A stretch of 25,020 nucleotides of DNA from an uncultured Collinsella sp. GTDB lineage: Bacteria > Actinomycetota > Coriobacteriia > Coriobacteriales > Coriobacteriaceae. How positions within the stretch are numbered: the first letter of the stretch is position 1; each line of letters opens with the position of its first letter. Positions 7,142 through 13,713 of the stretch are shown piece after piece. The DNA is taken from assembly GCA_900547805.1 (NCBI GenBank), contig URIE01000011.1, positions 1 to 25,020 on the forward strand, written 5' to 3'. The position numbers were made by a program, and so were the translations under genes. The notes beneath the pieces were generated by a model. That model made no database searches, was not told where the DNA came from, and saw only the letters and a list, made by a program, of their open reading frames with translations.

Positions 7142-10100
7142 ATGGACGCCATTAACGATTGGGAAAACCAAGCGCTCACCCACAGGAACCGCCTGGCACC
7201 CCATGCGTACTTCATGGGTTACGAGACCGCCGATCTCGCCGCTACGTACAGCCGCGAGCTGTCGCGCGGGTTTGTCCAGCTGTCCGGCTCGTGGCAGTTC
7301 CGCCTCTTTGAGGGGCCTGCTGCCGTCTCTAACGAGGAGCTTTCCACGTACGAGCCCGAGTGGGATCACGTGGAGGTTCCGCACCTGTGGCAGGTGGATG
7401 GTTATGGCAACCTTGCCTACACCGACGAGGGTTTCCCGTTCCCGGTGGATCAGCCGTTCGTTCCCTCTGACGATCCCACGGGCGTGTACCAGCGCATCGT
7501 CAATCTTCCCGCCGTGCCTGCCGGCGCTCGCGAGATCATTCGCTTTGACGGCATCGAGAGCTATGGCGAGCTGTACGTCAACGGCAAGTTTATCGGCATG
7601 ACCAAGGGCTCGCGCCTGTCTGCCGAGTTCGACGTGACCGACGCGCTTGTCGAGGGCGACAACCTGTTTGCGGTCAAGGTTCTGCAGTACAGCGATGGTA
7701 GCTATATCGAGGACCAAGACATGTGGTGGGCATCGGGCATCTTCCGCGATGTGTACCTTATGCAGCGTCCCGCCGCACACCTGGTCGACTTTAGGTTCCG
7801 CACGCACCGCGAGGGCGATGCCGCTCTGATTACGCTCGATACGGTGGCCGAGGGCGCTTCCCGCGTCGTGTTTACGCTCAGCGATGGCGAGAACGTGGTG
7901 GCTACGGGCGAGTGCGTCGACGGCCATGCCGAGTGCAGCGTGACCGATGCCCACTTCTGGAATCCCGAGGACCCCTTCCTCTATGACCTTACGTTTGAGG
8001 TCTACGACGGTGACCAGGTCAGCGAGTACGTCCCGCATCGCCAGGGTCTTGCCGAGGTGACGGTCGAGGGCAATCATATCTACCTCAACGGCACTTACTT
8101 TAAGATGCATGGCGTCAACCGCCACGATCACGACGATCACAAGGGCCGCGCCGTGGGCCTCGATCGCATGCGCCGCGACCTGGAGCTCATGAAGCAGCAC
8201 AACATCAACGCGGTGCGCACGTCCCATTACGCCAACGACCCGCGCTTTTACGAGCTGTGCGACGAGTATGGCATCATGCTGGTCGCCGAGACCGATATGG
8301 AGAGCCACGGCTTCGAGAATATCGGCAATATCGCCCTGGTCACTGACGACCCGGCATGGGAGCCGGCCTACGTCGACCGCATCGAGCGCCTGGTGATGCA
8401 GGAGCGCAACCACGCCTGCATCATTATGTGGTCGATGGGCAACGAGAGCGGCTATGGCTGCAACATCCGCGCGATGTACGCCAAGGCTCACGAGCTCGAT
8501 GGTCGCCCGGTCCATTACGAGGAGGACCGCAACGCCGATACCGTCGACGTCATTTCCACCATGTACTCCCGTGTGTCGCAGATGAACGACTTTGGCGAGC
8601 ATCCGTTCCCCAAGCCGCGCATCAACTGCGAGTACGGTCACTCCATGGGTAATGGCCCCGGAGGCCTGTCCGAGTACCAGGAGGTCTTCGATCGCTGGGA
8701 TTGCATCCAAGGCCAGTTTATCTGGGAATGGTGCGACCACGGTTTGGCTGCTGTGACCGAGGACGGCGTTGCCTACGATATGTATGGTGGCGACAACGGC
8801 GATTACCCCAACAACAGCAACTTCTGCATCGATGGCATGGTGTTCCCCTGGCAGCAGCCGAGTCCGGGCCTCACTGAGTATGGCCAGGTCATCTGCCCGG
8901 TTCGCATGGCTTATGACGCCGAGGCAGGCGAGCTGACCGTCACCAACAAGCGTTGGTTTACCACCCTCGAGGATGTCTGCCTGTCGGCCGAGACCCTGGT
9001 GGACGGCGACGTTGTGTGCCGCAAGACGCTCATGCCCGGTGCGGTTGCCCCCGGCGAGTCCGTCCAGCTGCCGCTGGTGATTCGCGAGGCCGCAGTGGGG
9101 GAGACCCTGCTGACCGTGCACGCCTACACCATGGCCGCTCACGTCTGGTGCGAGCCGATGTTCCAACTGGGTGCAAGCCAGTTTGCCATCGCCAACCATC
9201 CGGCGCCAGCCATCGCGGCTCCCACTCGTCCTGAGCTTACGGTCGAGGAGACCGAGCAGGAAATCCGCATTCACTCCCTCAACGGTGAGCTGACCTTCAG
9301 CAAGGTCAACGGTACCGTGAGCGAGTGGAAGGCATCCGGCCGCGACGTCATGGCCTCTGGTCCCCAGGTTGGTTTTTGGCATCCGCTCGTCGATAACCAT
9401 GCGCAGGAGTATGACTCACTGTGGAAGGACAACTTCATCGATGTGATGCAGACGTCTACCCGCAAGGTTTCTTGGAAGCAGGATGGCAATGCGGTCGTCG
9501 TGACCGTGAGCCAGCGTATCGCTCCTCCCGTCCGCGCGTTCGGCATGCGCGTCGAGCTCGTCTACACCGTGCTTCCGAGCGGTCGTGTCGACCTCAAGGT
9601 TTCCGGCGAGCCCTATGGCGATTACTCGGATATCATCCCGCGCATCGGCATCTCCTTCGAAGTCCCCGGTTGCGATCGTGCCGTCGAGTGGTATGGCCAC
9701 GGCCCGGGCGAGAACTATCCGGACTCGCTGCGCGCCAACCCGGTCGGTCATTACCGCACCACAGTCGACGACATGTTTACGCCCTACGTTATGCCTCAGG
9801 ACTGTGCCAACCGCGAGGGTACCCGCTGGGTTGCCCTGCGCTCTAGCCACGGTGACGGTCTGGTCGTGACACGTCCGAGCGACGCCGCTTCCAACCCGTT
9901 CTCGTTCTCGGCATGGCCCTATAGCTGCGAGGCCATCGATAACGCCAAGCACGTCTACGACCTTGTTCCGGGCGACACGGTCACGGTCAACATCAACGAC
10001 CAGTTGCTCGGCCTTGGCTCGAACTCTTGGGGTTCCGAGGTGCTCGATTCCTATCGCACCCGTTTTGAGAGCTTCAGCTTTGAGGTGTCCCTGCGACCGC

Positions 10101-10150
10101 TGACGTCTGCCGATCTGGCTCAGGCGCTGGCACCCATTAAGGAGGCATAA
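7142..10150 (+). CDS. ebgA: Beta-galactosidase, glycoside hydrolase family 2 (EbgA type)
   Basis: The enzyme hydrolyses terminal beta-galactosides such as lactose. The 1002-residue protein has the long GH2 layout: sugar-binding jelly roll (about 50-215), immunoglobulin-like domain, TIM barrel (about 315-610), and the C-terminal beta-galactosidase small-chain domain (about 715-990). The acid/base is E435 in MWSMGNESGYG, and the nucleophile is E497 in INCEYGHSMGNGPGG. No signal peptide is seen, so it is cytoplasmic. GGAG lies 7 bases before ATG 7142. Pairing with a downstream EbgC homologue, rather than length alone, supports the Ebg assignment over LacZ. The gene sits behind three LacI-type operators and is probably induced by its substrate or a product. 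Confidence 0.95.
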   Translation: MDAINDWENQALTHRNRLAPHAYFMGYETADLAATYSRELSRGFVQLSGSWQFRLFEGPAAVSNEELSTYEPEWDHVEVPHLWQVDGYGNLAYTDEGFPFPVDQPFVPSDDPTGVYQRIVNLPAVPAGAREIIRFDGIESYGELYVNGKFIGMTKGSRLSAEFDVTDALVEGDNLFAVKVLQYSDGSYIEDQDMWWASGIFRDVYLMQRPAAHLVDFRFRTHREGDAALITLDTVAEGASRVVFTLSDGENVVATGECVDGHAECSVTDAHFWNPEDPFLYDLTFEVYDGDQVSEYVPHRQGLAEVTVEGNHIYLNGTYFKMHGVNRHDHDDHKGRAVGLDRMRRDLELMKQHNINAVRTSHYANDPRFYELCDEYGIMLVAETDMESHGFENIGNIALVTDDPAWEPAYVDRIERLVMQERNHACIIMWSMGNESGYGCNIRAMYAKAHELDGRPVHYEEDRNADTVDVISTMYSRVSQMNDFGEHPFPKPRINCEYGHSMGNGPGGLSEYQEVFDRWDCIQGQFIWEWCDHGLAAVTEDGVAYDMYGGDNGDYPNNSNFCIDGMVFPWQQPSPGLTEYGQVICPVRMAYDAEAGELTVTNKRWFTTLEDVCLSAETLVDGDVVCRKTLMPGAVAPGESVQLPLVIREAAVGETLLTVHAYTMAAHVWCEPMFQLGASQFAIANHPAPAIAAPTRPELTVEETEQEIRIHSLNGELTFSKVNGTVSEWKASGRDVMASGPQVGFWHPLVDNHAQEYDSLWKDNFIDVMQTSTRKVSWKQDGNAVVVTVSQRIAPPVRAFGMRVELVYTVLPSGRVDLKVSGEPYGDYSDIIPRIGISFEVPGCDRAVEWYGHGPGENYPDSLRANPVGHYRTTVDDMFTPYVMPQDCANREGTRWVALRSSHGDGLVVTRPSDAASNPFSFSAWPYSCEAIDNAKHVYDLVPGDTVTVNINDQLLGLGSNSWGSEVLDSYRTRFESFSFEVSLRPLTSADLAQALAPIKEA

Positions 10151-10153
10151 GCC

Positions 10154-10609
10154 ATGCATGTCTTTAACTCGCGTGCCGACTTCGATGCTCAGATGAAGTC
10201 CGTCAAGAAGTGGATGCGCACCGGCCAGGCGCTCGATGGCGTTGCCGACCTACAGCACGACGTGGCTTACTCCATCGGCGACTCGTTGGTGTACTGGTGG
10301 GTCTATGCCCGCGAGGCCGCAACCGCCGACCTGGTCGGTCACCGTCGCTACCATGCCGTGCTCGCTCCGCTCGACGGCGACCTGACCGTCGAGGTTGCCC
10401 CCAAGGCAGGCCTCACCTGCACCCGCGCTTACAGCGATATCGATGATCGCGAGCGCTTTGAGGGGGCGGGGGAGACCGTGACGATTACCGCCGGCGGCGT
10501 TGCCGTCGTCGAGATCAACGAGGCTTACCGTGTTATCGCCGAGGCTTCGGATCCCCGCGTCGTGGTACTGCACGTGACGGTCGAAGGTTATTCCTTCCCC
10601 AACAAGTAG
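10154..10609 (+). CDS. ebgC: EbgC-like beta-galactosidase small subunit (YhcH/YjgK/YiaL family)
   Basis: The 151-residue cupin-type protein closely follows E. coli EbgC as I recall it: a VAYSIGDSLVYW segment, GHRRYHAV, VEVAPK, then GAGETVTI and the C-terminal INEAYRVI and VEGYSFPNK. In E. coli EbgC associates with EbgA and is needed for full galactosidase activity. The ATG lies 3 bp after the ebgA stop. Its AAGGAGG overlaps the end of ebgA, so the two are translationally coupled, consistent with a stoichiometric complex. Confidence 0.92.
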   Translation: MHVFNSRADFDAQMKSVKKWMRTGQALDGVADLQHDVAYSIGDSLVYWWVYAREAATADLVGHRRYHAVLAPLDGDLTVEVAPKAGLTCTRAYSDIDDRERFEGAGETVTITAGGVAVVEINEAYRVIAEASDPRVVVLHVTVEGYSFPNK

Positions 10610-10613
10610 TATT

Positions 10614-10726
10614 CGTCCGTTTGGACGTTTGCTTCGCGCCGTTAAGGGGGATGGCTTTGTTGACTCCCTTTTCCCCATTCCCCTTAGCAGGTGCGCCGTC
10701 CGTGTTTGCACTTGCAGCTCGGACGG
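10614..10726 (+). other. Structured gap between ebgC and the permease gene
   Basis: Three stems occur in the 153-bp gap. CGTCC/GGACG (10614-10618 and 10623-10627) is followed by TTTGCTT. TAAGGGGGATGG (10643-10654) pairs with 10675-10686 at 11 of 12 positions. CCGTCCG (10696-10702) pairs with CGGACGG (10720-10726) followed by GTTT. None has a strong T-run, so termination is probably partial. It is unclear whether the permease shares the ebg transcript. Confidence 0.5.
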
Positions 10727-10762
10727 GTTTAGATGACATTTAATAGATGATTGGGAGGGCTT

Positions 10763-12226
10763 ATGAGCTCTGAAAAACGAGGAACGATTGGTTCGTTCGC
10801 TCTGCTGGGCATGACGGTCGCCGCCGTGTTCGGTATCAAAAACATCATCAACAACAACGCGGCCATCGGCTTGGCAGCAGCGCCGTCGTTCTTCTTCGCC
10901 ACGCTTTTGTACTTTGTCCCCTATACCCTGGTTACTGCCGAGTTCGTCGGCCTTAACAAGGACTCCGAGTCGGGCGTGTACGCCTGGGTCAAGACCTCGA
11001 TGGGCGGCCGCTGGGCGTTTCTGACGGCGTTTAGCTACTGGTTCGTCAACCTGTTCTACTTCGCGTCCGTCCTGCCCAATGTCATCATCTACGCGAGCTA
11101 CGTGTTCTTTGGTGCCAATGCTGAGCTTTCGCAGCTGTGGATCACCATTATTGAGATCGTCGTCTTTGCTATTGCCACGTGGGTTTCGACCAAGGGCGCT
11201 AAGTGGATCGGCTCTATTTCCTCCTTCGGTTCGACCGCGGCTCTCGGCCTGACTGCCGTGTTCATCCTGCTGTCCCTGGCTGCTGCCTTTGGCGGCGTTG
11301 AGTTCGCTACGGCTCCCGCGCCCGCCAACATGGCCCCCGACATGAGCAACTTCGCCACTATGTGGGGCTTCTTCGGTACGCTTGCCTGGATCATCCAGGG
11401 CGTTGGCGGCGCTGAGTCTGTCGGCGTGTTCCTTAACGACCTTAAGGGTGGCGTCAAGGCCTTCGTGCGCACCGTCGTTATCGCCGGCCTGACCATCGGC
11501 CTTCTGTATGCAGGCGCTTCGCTGCTGGTCAACCTGTTCATTCCCGAGGGCGGCGTTGCCATCTCCACCGGCATCTTCGACGTGTTCGGCGCTGTCTTTG
11601 CCCACTTTGGCATTCCTATGGAAGTGTCCACGCGCGTCATCGGCTTGATCCTTCTCGCCGCTACGCTGGGTTCCCTCATGATGTGGACCTCCGCTCCCAT
11701 CAAGGTCTTCTTCACCGAGATCCCCAAGGGCGTCTTTGGTAGCAAGATCGTCGAGCTCAACGAGCACGGCATTCCTGCCCGCGCTGCCTGGCTGCAGTTC
11801 GCCATCGTCGTCCCCATCCTGATCATCCCGGCCCTGGGCTCTGGTAACCTCGACGACCTGCTCATGATTGTCACCAACATGACGGCTGCCACCGCTCTGC
11901 TCCCGCCGCTGCTGATTCTGCTTGCCTACTTTATGCTGCGCAAGAACTTCGATGCTGCTCCCCGTGGCTTCCGCATGGGCTCGCGCAGCTTTGGCCTGGT
12001 CGTTGCCGCATTCCTGCTTGTGGTCTTCTGCTTCGTGCTTATCTGCGGCACCATTCCGCTCGATCAGCCGCTGTGGCTGACGCTGGTCTACAACGTTGGC
12101 GGCGTGGTTGTCTTCCTGGGCCTTGCCGTGATGTGGTACAACCGCTACATCAATCGCCTGCGCGAGACCGATCCCGAGGCCGCCGAGAACGAGCTTCGCC
12201 CTTCCGTCCTCGATATGATGGAGTAG
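10763..12226 (+). CDS. APC-superfamily amino acid permease (YjeM / glutamate-GABA antiporter-like)
   Basis: This integral membrane transporter of 487 residues has about 12 hydrophobic helices. The N-terminus (FALLGMTVAAVFGIKNIINN, then AEFVGLNKDSESGVYAWVK) carries the APC pattern of an unwound first helix and the E/SGG-Y-WV-like segment. TLAWIIQGVGGAESVGVFLN matches the conserved sixth-helix region. It most resembles YjeM and glutamate/GABA antiporter relatives, judged from memory of the family. ATG 10763 is chosen over the TTG at 10751 because GGGAGGG lies between them. The substrate cannot be read from sequence, and an amino acid is far more likely than a sugar despite the ebg neighbours. 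A strong terminator follows. Confidence 0.88.
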   Translation: MSSEKRGTIGSFALLGMTVAAVFGIKNIINNNAAIGLAAAPSFFFATLLYFVPYTLVTAEFVGLNKDSESGVYAWVKTSMGGRWAFLTAFSYWFVNLFYFASVLPNVIIYASYVFFGANAELSQLWITIIEIVVFAIATWVSTKGAKWIGSISSFGSTAALGLTAVFILLSLAAAFGGVEFATAPAPANMAPDMSNFATMWGFFGTLAWIIQGVGGAESVGVFLNDLKGGVKAFVRTVVIAGLTIGLLYAGASLLVNLFIPEGGVAISTGIFDVFGAVFAHFGIPMEVSTRVIGLILLAATLGSLMMWTSAPIKVFFTEIPKGVFGSKIVELNEHGIPARAAWLQFAIVVPILIIPALGSGNLDDLLMIVTNMTAATALLPPLLILLAYFMLRKNFDAAPRGFRMGSRSFGLVVAAFLLVVFCFVLICGTIPLDQPLWLTLVYNVGGVVVFLGLAVMWYNRYINRLRETDPEAAENELRPSVLDMME

Positions 12227-12274
12227 CGGCTAGGATTAATCTACGGCTGTGGAATAAATCGATTCCCTTTCCTA

Positions 12275-12309
12275 GGGAGGGGCCTTACGAGGCCCCTCCT
12301 TTTGTGTTT
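12275..12309 (+). terminator. Terminator after the permease gene
   Basis: GGAGGGGCC (12276-12284) pairs with GGCCCCTCC (12291-12299) around a six-base loop, followed by TTTTGTGTTTT. Confidence 0.9.
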
Positions 12310-12331
12310 TGGGGCATGGATTTTGGACTCT

Positions 12332-12551
12332 GTGGGCAAAAAATGCCAAATATGAGTACTGTTGCAAAAGAGGTGTCATATTTTTCGGCCTGTTCTGAGT
12401 AAAAATGGGCTCACAATCAATTTATCTAACCCCCTTTAAAGGGCGTTTGACGGCTTTCAACCTCTTCGAATCGCTTAAAGTAAGCAATTTGCTCTCGATT
12501 TTGCTGCTACTAAATTGGTGGCAGTACTCATATTTGCCACTTTTTGCCCAC
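12332..12551. repeat. 220-bp AT-rich element bounded by 30-bp inverted repeats (MITE-like)
   Basis: Positions 12332-12361 and 12522-12551 are reverse complements at 28 of 30 positions. The shared arm begins GTGGGCAAAAA and ends AAATATGAGTACTG. Inside are a perfect CCCTTTAAAGGG palindrome (12432-12443) and AAGAGGT/ACCTCTT (12368-12374 and 12460-12466). The interior is clearly more AT-rich than the flanking genes. A 63-codon frame inside (12405-12596) has no ribosome binding site and is not taken as a gene. The element fills most of the 422-bp gap before the HPr gene. It could be a non-autonomous mobile element or a long structured RNA. Confidence 0.7.
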
Positions 12552-12648
12552 GAGGTGTTCAGAGGAGCTCTCGACAAGCATCTAACGCTACAATAGCTAC
12601 CACGTGGCTGGGTTTGCCGGCCGAATGTGCGATGTCGTGGGAGGGGAC

Positions 12649-12897
12649 ATGGTCGAATTTACGAAGACGATTAAAGATCCGTTGGGATTGCATGCCCGCC
12701 CGGTTGCGCTGCTTTACGACATCATTGCCAAACATCGTAGCGACGTGTCAGTCAGTATCGGCGATCGCCACACGGATGGCCGCGACGTTATAGGGCTCAT
12801 GGCACTCTGTGGCGAATGTGGCGAGGACATCGTGTTCCGCGTTTCGGGCGTGGATGAGGCCTCCTGTGTCACATCGATCAGAAATCTCTCGCTCTAA
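12649..12897 (+). CDS. HPr-family phosphocarrier-like protein with Asp46
   Basis: This small cytoplasmic protein of 82 residues has the HPr fold signature. GLHARPVALL places the phosphorylatable His exactly at position 15, and DVIGLMALC matches the second helix region. ATG 12649 is chosen over the frame opening at 12604 because GGGAGGGG lies 3-10 bases upstream and it restores the canonical His15 numbering. Position 46, the regulatory Ser of HPr in Firmicutes, is Asp here, so phosphorylation by an HPr kinase is not possible. It is monocistronic, with no enzyme I or PTS gene next to it. It may be the general PTS HPr or a specialised paralogue. A strong terminator follows. Confidence 0.88.
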   Translation: MVEFTKTIKDPLGLHARPVALLYDIIAKHRSDVSVSIGDRHTDGRDVIGLMALCGECGEDIVFRVSGVDEASCVTSIRNLSL

Positions 12898-12907
12898 GCA
12901 TGATAGA

Positions 12908-12942
12908 GCGCGGTAAAGGATGGTCCTTTGCCGCGCCTTTTT
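12908..12942 (+). terminator. Terminator after the HPr-like gene
   Basis: GCGCGGTAAAGGA (12908-12920) pairs with TCCTTTGCCGCGC (12924-12936) around a three-base loop, with one mismatch, followed by CTTTTTG. Confidence 0.93.
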
Positions 12943-12988
12943 GTTTCGTATAGGAAACTTTTTCGAAATCTGAATGGGGACCCTTTCC

Positions 12989-13044
12989 AAAAAGTTAACC
13001 ACGTGCTAGTTTACTATAGCGAACATAGACGTGGTTAACTTTTT
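12989..13044. promoter_or_regulatory. Large inverted repeat over the feo promoter, candidate metal-regulator operator
   Basis: AAAAAGTTAACCACGT (12989-13004) is the exact reverse complement of 13029-13044, with a 24-bp spacer. The spacer contains a possible -10 box TACTAT (13012-13017). feoA starts 41 bp after the right arm. The symmetric position around a promoter suggests binding of a dimeric repressor pair, for example a DtxR- or Fur-type iron sensor. The sequence does not match the classic IdeR box, so the regulator type is open. The GC-poor arms would also form an RNA hairpin if transcribed. Confidence 0.6.
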
Positions 13045-13085
13045 ACGCGTCGATGTTGAGGACGAACTGACGTTAGGAGCCACTC

Positions 13086-13328
13086 ATGTCTTGCGGACCG
13101 CAGATGCCGGCAATGCCGCTTTCGATGGTAAAAGCGGGCGAAACCGTGCGCGTGTCTCGTGTAAAGGGCAATGAGGATATGAAGCACCACCTCAAGGACC
13201 TCGGCTTTGTCGAGGGCAACGAAATCCACGTGGTGAGCTCGAGTGGCGCCAATATCATCGTCACTGTGCTGGGCGCACGCTTTGGTATCGATTCCAAGGT
13301 TGCCATGCACATCATGACCGTCGGTTAG
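13086..13328 (+). CDS. feoA: FeoA, ferrous iron transport accessory protein (first copy)
   Basis: The 80-residue cytoplasmic protein has an SH3-like FeoA fold: PLSMVKAGETVRVSRVKGN, then HHLKDLGFVEGNEIHVV, and a C-terminal GARFGIDSKVAMHIMTV. FeoA proteins bind the FeoB N-domain and support Fe2+ uptake. AGGAG lies 6 bases before ATG 13086. Its extended N-terminus (MSCGPQMPAM, with Cys3) is not shared with the second copy. It is the first gene of the feo operon, and the second feoA follows after 40 bp. Confidence 0.93.
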   Translation: MSCGPQMPAMPLSMVKAGETVRVSRVKGNEDMKHHLKDLGFVEGNEIHVVSSSGANIIVTVLGARFGIDSKVAMHIMTVG

Positions 13329-13368
13329 TCGACGGTATTTCTGTACGCACTGAAAGGGGGACAAGTAA

Positions 13369-13590
13369 ATGAAGACGTTGGGTGACGTTAAGGTGGGCGA
13401 GAGCTCCACCATCGTCAAGCTTCACGGTGAGGGTGCGCTTCGCCGCCACCTTATGGACCTGGGGCTCATCAAGGGCACTTCGTTCAAGGTCGTGAAGGTT
13501 GCACCGCTCGGTGATCCGGTCGAGATCAACGTGCGCGGCTACGAGCTTTCCATCCGCAAGGAGGAGGCCGCCGTCGTCGAGGTCCAGTAA
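13369..13590 (+). CDS. feoA: FeoA, second copy
   Basis: A 73-residue FeoA-domain protein with the same RRHLMDLGLIKGTSFKVVKVAPLGDPVEINVRGYELSIRKEEA pattern (about 25-67). It differs widely from the first copy, so the pair is an old duplication or two separate families. AAAGGGGGA precedes ATG 13369. Paired FeoA proteins next to feoB occur in several anaerobes. Whether both contact FeoB cannot be told from sequence. Confidence 0.93.
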   Translation: MKTLGDVKVGESSTIVKLHGEGALRRHLMDLGLIKGTSFKVVKVAPLGDPVEINVRGYELSIRKEEAAVVEVQ

Positions 13591-13618
13591 GGACTCGCGG
13601 CGCATATTTCTGCAGATA

Positions 13619-13638
13619 AAGTTAGGTTTTTCTAACTT
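13619..13638 (+). promoter_or_regulatory. Inverted repeat between feoA and feoB
   Basis: AAGTTAG (13619-13625) and CTAACTT (13632-13638) flank a six-base spacer GTTTTT. GTTAGG and CTAAC resemble half-sites of DtxR/IdeR boxes, but the spacing is wider than in the classic site. It may be a second iron operator, or an RNA hairpin separating the expression of feoA and feoB within the 123-bp gap. Confidence 0.4.
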
Positions 13639-13713
13639 AATGCAGCATCTTTGAAGCACATTATCCAGCCTGCGCGGAGAAAGCAGCGCAGGCACACAAG
13701 GAAGAAGGATTGA

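Noticed and set aside
7118..9400. 760-codon minus-strand open frame
   Set aside because: Antisense to ebgA and crossing its promoter and operators; a shadow frame.
12405..12596. 63-codon frame inside the 220-bp inverted-repeat element
   Set aside because: No ribosome binding site, it crosses the right inverted-repeat arm, and it shows no recognisable protein pattern.
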